From positions 12,046,001-12,110,000 of the forward strand of contig OX621253.1 of assembly GCA_951640165.1 (NCBI GenBank): DNA of 64,000 nucleotides, written 5' to 3'. The notes below the pieces were generated by a model, which was given only the letters and a program-made list of their open reading frames with translations, did no database searches and had not been told where the DNA came from. The position numbers were made by a program, and so were the translations under genes. The stretch comes from Pseudoips prasinana (Eukaryota; Arthropoda; Insecta; Lepidoptera; Nolidae). Positions 10,352 to 21,200 of the stretch are shown piece after piece (within the stretch, counting starts at the first letter, position 1; the number at the start of each line of letters is the position of its first letter).

Positions 10352-12033
10352 GTTATGAAGAAACTTACGCACTCTTTTGTTTAAGTTCCAATATGATTGA
10401 CTCAGAATTGTATCCACCATCATCAGATAAGTCATGTGATACCGGTAAAATCTCAACTACTAAACATCGACGGCTTACTAGAAAAACATCATTTTCAGTT
10501 TCAAATTCGTACATACCTACAAGAACTACCTTCAAGCATACATCTAAGTCGAATAATTTTTCAACATTTATGCCCACTATTTCTACAATTTCGTCATCTT
10601 CTAGTGCTTCTTCTTTTAATACGGGTAGTATTACTTACTCACATTCACCTACAATAACTACTTTAAATTATACATCAAAATCATATAATTCTTCAACATT
10701 TACTACAACTGTGAGTTCAATTTCTGAGCCTAATATTTCTTCTATAAATACTGGATCATTTAATACCAAGACAGTTTCTGTACCTATTCATACCATTCCT
10801 ACTAACAAAGAATCCATAATTACTACTGTTGTCACTACACACAGTAGTTCCTCTCTCTCAACCTCTATAGAAAATGTACCAACAACGACATCGTTAACTT
10901 CTCCTATTGGAACTAATAATTGCATAGATTCTTGCCCCATATGTTGTGATATACCTATCACTTGGGAGACAACTACTGACATACCTACATGGGAATTTAT
11001 AATAGATCCTGAAAATATTACAGAAAAGCTGCACACGTCTACTTCAGTCAGTAAGAAAACGACAACTGCAAACAATAATATAACAACCCTGATAACTGAA
11101 TCTGTTTCTTCAATTTCTGGGCCTAATATTTCTTCTATAAGTACTGGTTCATTTATTACCAATACTGTTTCTGTGCCTATTGATACTATTCTTACTAATA
11201 AAGAATCCATAATCACTACTGTTACTACTACAAACAATAGTTCCTCTCGCTCAACCGCTACAGAAAATATACAAACAATGACATTATTAACATCTGCCAC
11301 TGGAACTAATAATTGCTCAGATTCTTGCCCCATATGTTGTGAAATACCCGTCACTTGGGAGACAACTACTGAAACACCTACATGGGAATTTATAATAGAT
11401 CCTGAAAATATTACAGAAAAGCTGTACAAGTCTACTTCAGACAGTAAGGAAATGACAACTACAAACAATAATATAACAACCCACAAAACTAAATCTCCTA
11501 CTGAGCATGTAGAACCCATAGTCACAGAAACTATAAATTCGCTTTCAACTACCATTTCCAAACCTTCTACTGGGCCTACGAAGACAATTGCAACTGAAAA
11601 CACACCATGTTCTAATTTCCCATTTACTTTGGAAACGAATACACAAAGCCCAGCATCAATTATAACAATAACAAATAACTTTGAAACTTCGATACCATTA
11701 ACTACTGGTACAACACAACTAACTAAATCATCGACGGCAAGCAGCCCTCAAACTCAATTAATAAATATTAATACGAGTATAGCAACAGAAACTACAGTCA
11801 CGAGACAATCTCGTACTTTTAGTACAAAAACTACTGCTATGCTGAATTTGACAGGAATCGATAATCACACAACACCATCACCACCAATAAAATCAGAGGA
11901 AATGAAGATGCCAGAACGTCCCAGTAAATTGAATATCTTAACTACATTATACCCTCAATTATGTGAAGGTTACAGATGTGAGAGACCTCATACTTGGATA
12001 ACCAAGAAACGCCGAAATAATAGAAGAGTTTGA
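10352..12033 (+). CDS. long Ser/Thr-rich mucin-like exon of the Kazal-domain protein
   Basis: The exon opens at the acceptor TACATTTTCAG (phase 1) and runs 559 codons to a TGA. The reading frame is open from the acceptor, so the ATG at 10393 is probably internal: the first residues YEETYALFC complete the Kazal domain encoded at 6372-6510. The rest is dominated by Thr, Ser, Asn and Ile with many N-x-S/T sites, as in secreted or cuticle/matrix mucins. It contains a tandem 131-residue duplication (10711-11103 and 11104-11496), each with SCPICC and TWEFIIDPENITEKL. The last 40 residues are basic (TKKRRNNRRV). No membrane segment or GPI signal is visible. Role is inferred as extracellular; exact function unknown. 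A 271-codon antisense frame (10788-11603) is a shadow of this repeat. Confidence 0.75.
10711..11103 (+). repeat. 131-residue coding tandem repeat, unit 1
   Basis: This first copy of the 393-bp unit runs in frame from SSISEPNISSINTGSF to the start of the next SSISGPNISS. It contains NNCIDSCPICC and ITWETTTDIPTWEF. The exact multiple of three keeps the frame. Confidence 0.9.
11104..11496 (+). repeat. 131-residue coding tandem repeat, unit 2
   Basis: This second copy of the 393-bp unit has NNCSDSCPICC and VTWETTTETPTWEF conserved. The Cys cluster and the Trp-Glu-Phe patch are the best kept parts; the Ser/Thr spacers differ more. The end is set by the unit length and is approximate. Confidence 0.85.
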
Positions 12034-13100
12034 CACACTAGATATAACTAATGGTATAGTATTATGTACGTTGATAAATATATATTTATGATGAATGAAT
12101 CGATATTTTATTAATTCTTTGTAATGAAACAACAGTATTGGGATTTTGTATTATTTTTCTCATATAGAATTTATAAATTTATTACATGTTCGGTTTACGC
12201 GCAACTGTAATAACTGTATACAAGAGTAGGTAATGCAAACTTTTTCATCAAGGTATATAGGTCGGATATATGTAGAACTTGTTCATTCTTTAGTCTTAGG
12301 TCTTCATAAATTGTCTGGATAAGTAAAAACAAAACATAGACGTAGTCTTAACGGGTTATAATATATAAACAGGGATTTTTACGGATCTAAAATATTCTTT
12401 AACTTTAGACGATTTCGAAATTAAAATTCTTTTGTATGCACCTATTTATTATATCATTTTGAATTGAAGTGACGACAGCCCGTAGTCTCCACAGTACATT
12501 GTTGCGTTGTTAAATTGCGTGGTTTTTCGTAACGCTTCTGATGTCATGCCCCGAGCATCACACAATTTTCATAGGAGATTTGCTGTTGGGAGCTTGATTG
12601 AAAACTGGAAAGGTTTCAGATTGCGTTGATTATACTGGATGTTAATGCAGTATAGTATAGTACAGATAGAATCCATAATATCAGTATCAGACATATTGTA
12701 GTGAGTCAGTAGGTATAGTAATATGAAGGATTATGTTAAAAACCTTCACTAAGTTAATGCTTACTAAAATACTTATTTTCAGCTAATTCTGATAATAAGT
12801 ATTTTTGTTATTAGGTTTTAATAACCTACTTAAGCTTACTGCAAGAAATGCTGACCTAATTTTGATCTAAACATCAAAATGGAGTCATTAAATTGCTCAA
12901 TTGTAACTAAAGCACCAGCAGCTAGACTTACCTGAAAAGAAAGCGTTACAAAAACTCAATGTTCACCATGGATTTAATTGCTGCCTAGTAAAATTTTGCA
13001 TTGGGATGATCTAGATTATATATTCTCAATACCTAAAAGTTAATTCCTCTTGACTGCAACTTTTTATTTAAGCTAATCAGGTAAATCAGTAATTTTAACG
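12034..13100. other. sequence between two Ser/Thr-rich exons
   Basis: AT-rich, with no second Kazal exon visible between the two terminal exons. It should hold the 3' UTR of the long exon if transcription ends there, but I see no clear AATAAA within 300 bp of the stop. Confidence 0.4.
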
Positions 13101-13105
13101 ATCCG

Positions 13106-13140
13106 ATTTTAACGATGATGATTTTAACGATGATGATTTT
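13106..13140. repeat. short GATGATTTTAAC tandem repeat
   Basis: Imperfect tandem copies of GATGATTTTAAC, possibly the tail of a retrotransposon insertion. Confidence 0.6.
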
Positions 13141-13394
13141 AACCTTTTAACCGCTACAGTCATGTAATAGATGACAAACCATAATGCACCCACACGCCAC
13201 AGTCGCTACAAAGTCTTCACCTTGGCCCAGTACTCCATGGTCGCAGCTACGAGTAAGTAGCGCCTGTGGCGTTCATTTTTTTATTGTCATCTCTACATTA
13301 AGTTTAAGAAGAAAACTCATTTATTTCATGATTTTGGAGAAAAAGCCAGAAGTTCATAATAGTGATTACATAGAAATTTATGCTGTGTGGTGAT

Positions 13395-13640
13395 GGAATA
13401 GAATATCATTACCCCATATCACCCCGTGGGGTGGCGTAGAAATCGTCCGACAGAATACCTACCAGAGAACGGGCAGCAGCGTTTTTCTGTGAATTATGAC
13501 CATGGATCGCAGGATCGCCAACCCATCGCGTCACCACCCACGCCAAGCGTGGCGATTATGGCATGTCTGCTCATTCTTTGGGGAGGCTTTTGTTCAGCAG
13601 TGGACGTACTTTGGCTGACATGATGATGATGATAGAAATT
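13395..13640 (+). mobile_element. non-LTR retrotransposon 3' tail
   Basis: The stretch holds family phrases CCCGTGGGG, CGGGCAGCAGCG, GGGAGGCTTTTGTTCAGCAG and the terminal TGATGATGATGA. It is 5'-truncated. Similar tails lie at 30430-30640 and 33465-33640. It lies just upstream of the 13779 exon. Confidence 0.75.
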
Positions 13641-13778
13641 TAATACTGGAAGCTCCAACTAGTACTGAGCTAGTAGGTACATAGTTCTAGTTGTTCTTTA
13701 ACTTATTATTAATAACTCATAAAAGGTGTGAGTACATACTTTATAAATTTAAAGACCGCGTTTATTTTCATTTTTCAG

Positions 13779-14281
13779 AATACGACTCACCTTTACTACA
13801 ACCACCAAATATAAACCTGAAAGACTCTAATGAAGTGGTAACCCCAACAAACGTTACTGATAATGATTGCAATTGTATGAAAGAATTAATTCCAAAACAC
13901 TGTAACACATCAACAACCTTAAGCACAATAACAATAGACAACGCAACAGTAACTCATCCGATTGATAATCAGTCTACATCAGAGGAGTTAACAAGCACTA
14001 AACAGTCAAAAAATACAAGTTCCGCTACTAAACTACATAAACCTGTATCATCACCACCATTTGATTATGATGAGACAACAAAATATGATCATGAAGCAAA
14101 AAAAAAAGAAATGAATACTAAAAAGAAATTTGTATTCCCAAAACCCTCTCGCTCGACAAAGAAGAGAAACACAGACCTAACACAATCCACGAAGGCAGAC
14201 ATATCAACTACGAAGAAATGTAAACCACGTAAGCCACTTAACCTTAGGAGGTGGCTTTATAGTTATACTCCTTTGCCGTAG
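13779..14281 (+). CDS. second Ser/Thr-rich terminal exon
   Basis: A typical acceptor (TTTCATTTTTCAG) ends at 13778, and the frame then runs open to TAG (YDSPLLQPPNINLKDSN through RRWLYSYTPLP). Entry phase is 1, the same as the 10352 exon. Composition is Thr/Ser/Lys-rich with a basic C-terminus, like the 10352 exon. It may be an alternative last exon of the Kazal-domain gene. If joined straight to the Kazal exon the last Kazal cysteine would be lost, so joining to a phase-1 donor inside the 10352 exon seems likelier: ACCG|GTAAAA at 10444/10445 or GAAG|GTTACA at 11968/11969. A separate gene is possible. The ATG at 13691 lies before the acceptor and is probably not used. Confidence 0.55.
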
Positions 14282-14543
14282 TATAGTAGTTTCGGAGTGA
14301 TATTCAACTAAATATAATGTATAAATAAGTGACATAAAATACAATGTAAGAATATCATATAATTCATTTATTTTAGTCGTAAATAATTACGGGTTTACCA
14401 AATTTAAGCAAAATTTATTGTGTACTCAGTGCGCTTCGTGCATGCAACCCTGCCTAGCCTAAAGAAAGTTTGAAGCCAAATAATCCAATTGGTCGAAATA
14501 ATCGTAGTCAAATTGAATAATTGAACCGCGCTTTTATAGATAT

Positions 14544-14978
14544 ACTAGCTGTGCCCGCGAATACGTCCGCACATTGATGCTAATACACAATGACTCCATA
14601 AATGTTACATCAGAATATCTCTAATAATTTGTTTCTTGTCGCAAACTTATAAACCATTTACATATTTCCATACAAACTTTGATCCCCTATTCCCTATAGT
14701 TATTTTACACCCTTGAGGGTAAAACTTTTACAAACTTAAATGTCATATTTCTTTATATCGCATCTACAGCCTAAAACATAAATTTCATGTTTGTAGCTCT
14801 AAAAATGACGATACTTCCATCATACAACTTTTCCTGCCCCCTTTTAAATATAAACCTTTGTCCTTTCTCAGGCTCTAGACTATCTGTGTACCAAATTTCA
14901 TTTAAATCGGTTCAGTAGTTTTGGCGTGAAAGAGAGACAGACAGAGTTACTTTTGCATTTATAATATTAGTAAGGATA
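14544..14978 (-). mobile_element. Helitron-like element, GCGGGCACAGCTAGT-type
   Basis: The left edge is ACTAGCTGTGCCCGCG (the inverted 3' end) and the right edge ATTAGTAAGGAT. It contains the phrase GTTCAGTAGTTTTGGCGTG and an AGAGACAGACAGAG run common to this group. No ORF. Confidence 0.65.
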
Positions 14979-15034
14979 ATTATAATTATTCTTGGGTGCA
15001 AATGATGGGTTGTTGATGTATTTCTGATTTATTC

Positions 15035-15180
15035 GTATGAGTAGTGGTTACCTTAGTGTTATTGTTCAAGCAACTACAATTCTTTGGGAAAACTTAACAA
15101 CTGTGTCTAGTGGCCTCAGCCGGGATAGACAGTTGAACGTATCTTCCGACGGTAGAGATGCTCAGCCACCCATCTATAAA
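15035..15180. repeat. repeat family E copy
   Basis: The phrases TATGAGTAGTGGTTACC and GGGATAGACAGTTGAACGT resemble the copy at 6600-6860. It is diverged. Confidence 0.4.
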
Positions 15181-15213
15181 CCGTTACCATTTAAATACTA
15201 TAACTACCTCAAT

Positions 15214-15435
15214 TTAAATACCATAGATAGATTTATCCATGGTACCATATAAATCTATTTGGAAGGCTTCGCCGAAGTCACCGCAAAGAACTGCTAATAT
15301 TCGTTTCAGTACCGCGAGGTCTGTCTCTAACTTGAAGGTACTATCCGTGAGCGTACTCAGAAGTATCGCGCTTATATTCACTTTCGTCGGGTCCTTTACA
15401 TTATCGATGTCGTTCGCAATATACCACTGCGTAAT
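15214..15435 (-). other. 73-codon open frame without ATG at its start
   Basis: The minus strand is open between stops for 73 codons and reads like protein: ANDIDNVKDPTKVNISAILL, then a Leu-rich amphipathic stretch (LAVLKRILAVLCGDFG). GC content is raised compared with flanks. I do not recognise the protein. It could be an orphan exon, a gag-like or other transposon fragment, or chance. It lies between a family-E repeat and a Helitron-like element. Confidence 0.3.
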
Positions 15436-15471
15436 TCACTGCTTCGAGTGTTACCACAAATTTATATTATA

Positions 15472-15648
15472 ACTAGCTGTGCCCCGCAGTTTTACACGCG
15501 TTAAACTTTCTTAATTATAGCCTATGTGTTATTCGGATATATAAACTATATTACTACAAAGTTTCATCAAAATCCGTTCGGTAGTTTTTGCGTAAAAGAG
15601 TAACAAACATACACAGTCAAAAAATTTCGAATTTATAATATTAGTGTG
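15472..15648 (-). mobile_element. Helitron-like element, short type
   Basis: The inverted 3' end ACTAGCTGTGCCCCGC lies at the left and ATTTATAATATTAGTGTGA at the right. Inner phrases (CGGTAGTTTTTGCGT, AGTTTCATCAAAATCCG) match the copies at 47960, 55051 and 62496. Confidence 0.75.
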
Positions 15649-15649
15649 A

Positions 15650-17780
15650 TTTTGATCACAATATCCATTTGTAGTAAAACTCGAAACCGCTACTTCTACA
15701 ACTTGAACAAGTGAGACATTTTTATTTTCAACGCGGGTAATCCTCGCAACTCATGCGTTTGGGGAGCGGCACTAGTGAATCAATGAACCATAATGACTTT
15801 ATTAATTGCATGCAAGCACCTACATATTTTACCATACAAAAAAACAAGTACATACACAGATGATGCTGCTGCCTGACTATCTTAATCGCCTTTACGACAA
15901 TCACGGGAACCTCACGTTCTTTCTCGGCTAGATACCATACGGTTTGAAATAATCCAAAAGTATTTGAGAAGCTTATATTCTTACTTGAGGAGCTTACATC
16001 AATGTATTTCTGTCTTTTCCTATTATTTTGATAATTTATCTTTATCTATACTCAGGCATACTATGAATAGATTTATCCTGGGGTGACGGTTCAAAAAATA
16101 TATCGAATCTAAAGTAATCACTCGATAAAAAAAGCAAAGGCTTTCAAAAATAACTAATAGATTAGCCATTTTCATCGAACGTTTTTCTATAAGTGCTTAA
16201 TTTCATAATTAACTGCCGGACTGTGATGCCAAATAAAGAGAAAGAAATAAGGAATAATAAAAAGTACTTTTATTATATTACAGCCCGGTATCAAATTGGT
16301 TTAGATATTTGCTACAGCATGAGATCACGTGACTAATTATTTTAAGACTGGTGATCCACAAAATCAAATCGCATAAATGACAGTTCAATAATGCATTATG
16401 ACCAAATCGTATAATCTCTGGATATTGTCACCAACCGAGAAAAGAGTAAGAATCCTCTTTGCATTGCTTGGTCAGTAAGCTACCGATCTCTTACATAAAT
16501 GATTATTGTTCAGGATTCAGGATCAGGTAAAAACAAGGTTAAACAGGTTATACCAGAACATAATATTATACAAATGGGTAAAAGTATAAAGCAGAAACAA
16601 AACAAATAATGTATTATCAGACAGCATTTCAAGCTATCTAAGATATATATTACATTTTAAATCTTGCCATAGCTTTAACTAAATACAAAGAAAGTAAATA
16701 TTACACTATTGGATATGGCTGCTGCTTACGATAAAATTACTTATAATAAATATTTACAATAAAAATAGGAATGGTGTGAAGAAATTACAAAATGTTACAT
16801 TACGCTAATCTCTTATATCAACACAAGAAATTGAATAACTTGCAAAATTGCAAATAATTAAATTCACTTGCCGTACTAACATATCGCTCTGATATCGCAT
16901 TTAATATTGATACAAGTTCTTCAGTTTAACAAGAAGATAGAGCTTTTATTTTTGTTCTTTACTTATGGGGTGGGGACTATCTGTGATCTATGTTTGTAAT
17001 ACATTTTTACGTATTTTAATGAATAACAACGATTAAATGACACAAATTTATCGCATTTTTATTTGGAACAGGATATAAAGAAAATAATTGGATTTACTGT
17101 TTGTGGATGGTCGATTTTCAAATAAAAATACTTAATCAAACTTACAGTAACAAGATAAGATAAGAAAATTGTTTATTTCACCACAATAACAACAATCAAT
17201 AACAATAATAGGGGCGTAAAGTTAAATGCAACACATTTTTACATAATAAAATTATTGGCTTGTTACAATATAAAATTTGCAATCATTTGTGTTGGCTAGC
17301 ACCTTAGCTAATTTATACAAGGACAGTTATAGAGTTACAGAATATTATGGATATTCTTATAAAGTACAGCCGAAATAATATTACTTGATTGATTTAGTAT
17401 ATTTCTAAAATATGCGATAAAATATGTGTTTCTACTTTATTCGATTCGATTCCAACATTCTATAGAAAGGAATAATATTAATAATCTAAAGACAGTCACA
17501 CCAGTATCTTCCTTTTCATAATTGTAGCCAAAATTGCACAAACATTTTTTTAATTAAATTATATATGTATTTTGATTAATCTCAGTACGTAGTGAACTAG
17601 ATGATATCATTATATGGCTTTTCACACTAGAAGATTCGGTTCAGAAGCATACAGGCAAGTTAAAATTGCTTTTGATAGATTTTCACTTGACTTTTGCTTC
17701 CTTACCTTACCTTCGTTTAACATCTAACGGAAAGCGTTAAAGTATAGTATGATAATATGCGTACTAATGGTTGTACATGG
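15650..17780. other. intergenic DNA between two convergent genes
   Basis: The sequence is AT-rich, with no coding content or recognised repeats. It separates the 3' ends of the + strand Ser/Thr-rich exons and the - strand transporter. Confidence 0.45.
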
Positions 17781-17798
17781 ACCAATAACACTAAATAA

Positions 17799-17804
17799 TT
17801 TATT
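17799..17804 (-). promoter_or_regulatory. candidate poly(A) signal of the transporter gene
   Basis: AATAAA on the minus strand, about 100 nt past the transporter stop codon. Position fits; not otherwise tested. Confidence 0.4.
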
Positions 17805-17902
17805 GCTTTAAGGATTGCATCCCTTTCTCTTAATTGAATATTGACTACGCATATGTTTAATCTCTTTAGAAACTAAAATTTCATAATTGTATCTAATTTG
17901 AA

Positions 17903-18218
17903 CTATTTGACTAGCATTGGTTTGTTTGATGCATCTGTGTTAGTGCTCTGTTTTTTCCTCAAGGCGTTTATTAGAAAGTCGTCAGCGAATATTCTTTTGT
18001 CACTCTTGTAGAACGCTTCTATTTCAGCAAGAGTTTTCTTTTCAGTTTCTGGTAAGAAGAAATATAGGTAGATTGTTCCAAGAAATCCAAACAAGGAATA
18101 AATGCCAAAAGCCCCACTAATGTGGAAAGCATATTCGATGTTGTAGTTAGTTTTAACAGCCAAAAATAAAATTATGTAGCTGGACGCAGCTGCCATTGCA
18201 GTAGCGATGCCACGACTC
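17903..18218 (-). CDS. Tret1-like: transporter exon 7 (last coding exon)
   Basis: The acceptor TTCTTTTCCAG precedes G AGT CGT GGC. The exon completes the split Arg codon of the previous exon, giving FPFR-SRGIATAM. It encodes TM11 and TM12, the LPETEKKTL motif that ends the MFS core, and a hydrophilic tail of about 45 residues ending in a TAA-type stop at 17903-17905. Confidence 0.9.
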
Positions 18219-21200
18219 CTGGAAAAGAATAAAAATATAAAATTAACTCAATAAAATTTAAGATAAGCAGACAAAGTTCTTGTAATTTTAATAAACCCAA
18301 GTTCTTAGCTTCAAAAGTCAATATTTCCTCTAATAAATTGCCAAAAATAGTGTAGTATAGTGGTGGGGCATAAATACGTCTCAACAAGATTATAGGTGTA
18401 ATTCAATTAGTATGATACCTACATATAAAAATATAATACCGGTAAGAAATAAATTGAGACAAGTATAGAAGAATTATTAGCTGTGCCCCGCGTTAAATTT
18501 TATAAATTATCACAGCTCCTTCCCCTAAGATATAGCGTGATAATATGTAGCCTATATGTTGACCCGACCTCTTAGTAATATTCATGCAAAATTTTAAGTA
18601 AATCCATACAGTACTTTTTGAGTTTAGCCCGGACATATATACAGAAAAACAGACTAAAATTCAAAAAACCATATTTTTTGCTTCGATATCGATTGTAGAT
18701 CACGCCCTTTAGGACAACTAGGAATACAGGAATTTGAGAGCAAAACTCACCTGAACGGGAAAACTTCAGAAAGAAGAACCCAAGGTATACCAAGACCGTT
18801 GAAACAAATCAATAACAGAAACAGTACAACTGGCAGCATCTCTTTCTTTTCGGGAAATGTGCTGGTCTCATATGAGAAAACTGTTGAAGATAGGCTGGTA
18901 CGTGAGTAGATACTGATGGCAAGACTACAGCAAGCAGTAGCCAAGAGCGATCCAAGGATTAGTTTTCGTTTGCCTATAGTCTTCACAAGAACAGCTGAGA
19001 GCAAACTCATCAAGATGAACAGAGCGCCGACGATGACCTAGAAAATAAAGGAATAATAAATTAGACGACCAATTAGTGTAATGATGAATTAAGTTATCAG
19101 ATTAGATAACAAAAAACATAATCCCATGAAACATAAAAACGAGGTTGGCACTTTAGAGAACTATGTAAATAAACAAATATTCAACGATCAATTCGTAATC
19201 AATTTCAAAATATAATCTAACTAGTAAGATTTGATAATAATAATTATAGGCATTTAAGCGTAGCAAAGAATAAATAAATTAATCATTAAGTTAAACTACC
19301 TATCGTTTTATAACCCAATTATGCATTCTTCATTTTTAAGAGTTTGATGATGAGTCGTAATAGGCTTATTTTTCATCACGTTATTCATTTTATTATCAAA
19401 ATAATTCATCGACTTCATTCTCACATTTAATTTATGGCCAAGTTTAAAATGCTGTAGAAAGGGGATAGCGACAAATCATAAACTTTATGACTTGAAATGT
19501 ATAAATCTAAAGTAAGTATTAAAATTCAATATATTAATATAATAAATTAAAAATTATGTGTATGCTTATAAGCGCCTAGTATGAATTATTCAGATGAATA
19601 CTTTATATCAAAAATATATTACTAGCAACACTAACCTCTCAATTTTAGTCAATAACTTATCATCATTGTTATCGAGCGTGGCCATGTGGCTAGCATTAAA
19701 TAAAAATAAAATAAAAAAGGATTTTATTCACTTAGACTGTACAAAAGCGCTTGATAGTCAGAACATTTTTTGCAGTTATATATGTAGTTAAGTAAACTTA
19801 ATTATTTCTAGTTACATATAGATATTTAAGTAGACGAGTTGTCTGAACATTACATTTAGATTTATGATTCAATTATTTAGTTAGCTTATATTAAGTTATA
19901 CAAGCTAGCTAAATAATTAAATAACTTATATTGTCAAGTTTGCTTATCGAAATATAAAGTTTTAGACTACTGGTTTTAACTACATCTTGTCTGGAAATAC
20001 TAGCAAGCTTTTTAGATAAAGTTTTATTTTTAAGAGGGTACTTTTTGGTTAGTGTTGTTAGTAGAGGTAAATATTCTTAGTGTTGGGAATAGTTAATCTA
20101 AAATGGAAATAGTAAATGTAGTTAAAATAAACTATATTATATAGGATTTATAATTAAAATTGCCTAATATGTAACGTCACACCAACGGAAGCGGTCAAAA
20201 TATGTGACGTAATTTATCATTTAGTAATAAAGTTTTCTTTTTGTTAAATGAGTAACTTTGTGCACTTTTAAAGAAAATGTTAGTTTATGAAGTTTCGTGA
20301 AAATACTGATACTCACAACAATTGTTTTGGGCTCATACATCATTCCCAAAGCCTTGCAGACGTTCACCATATTCGGCCTTACTGGTAAAGCTCCACTCAT
20401 TGTGAAAAAGAAGAAATATGCTATCACCAACATGAATGGCCTCATAGTTTCTTTAACCAAAAATACTTGTTTAAATTTCTTCAGTGCCATTTTGAAAGAG
20501 TTTATGTTATCATGTTCGCAAGGTACCATGATTTTGCCTTCTTTTCTGCAGATAGTGCACAGTCTCATTGCTTCATAATATTGAAGAAGGTCGTCAAATT
20601 CTTCTTTAACATCTTCCGGTTTGGCCCAGCCTCGGAGTCGGCAGAGTGAGTTCAAAGCTTCTTTTGGACGGTCTTTAGAGAGGAGCCATATTGGTGTTTC
20701 GGGTACCTGGAATGATTTATAAGAATTCTTTAAGTTAAAGCATTTAAGAACTAGTTTTATTTTGCCTCTGAAGTCATAGACATAATTTTGTCCCACTAGT
20801 GAAAAGACTGATGCGAGCTAAACGTTCATTATATAATTGACGGCACAGTAACTGTGAGGTTTTACGGTTAATGAATTTATTCAGTATTGGCTATGACGAT
20901 AATGGAGCAATTAAATATTTTACCATGAGTAACAAAATCGATCAAAATAAAAGTAATTTCAATTTAAATAATATAACCTGATCGTCAAAAGCTTAAAATT
21001 CAAAAGTCATTTATTCCGTTAAAATATTACATTTTTTTAAAAATTATTATTATTATTATTTTATTATTATATTAACTTTTACTTAAAAAATGAGCTGTAA
21101 GTTAACAGATTGAACCCAACTATGCACCCTTTTCGGAACTAAAGAGACAGACATGAAGTTATAATCTTTATCGTGCGATCAACATTGAGAAGCGAAAATT

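Noticed and set aside
10788..11603. 271-codon open frame on the minus strand
   Set aside because: It is antisense to the Thr/Ser-rich repeat. The low-complexity ACN/TCN codons on the + strand leave the reverse frame free of stops, and the Val-rich product has no domain.
13184..13255. Possible small exon ending at a strong donor (CGA|GTAAGT)
   Set aside because: Phase does not fit the 13779 exon in the best frame, an in-frame stop lies just upstream in the fitting frame, and no Kazal cysteines are present.
20297..20649. + strand frames over transporter exon 5
   Set aside because: They are antisense shadows of the well-supported exon.
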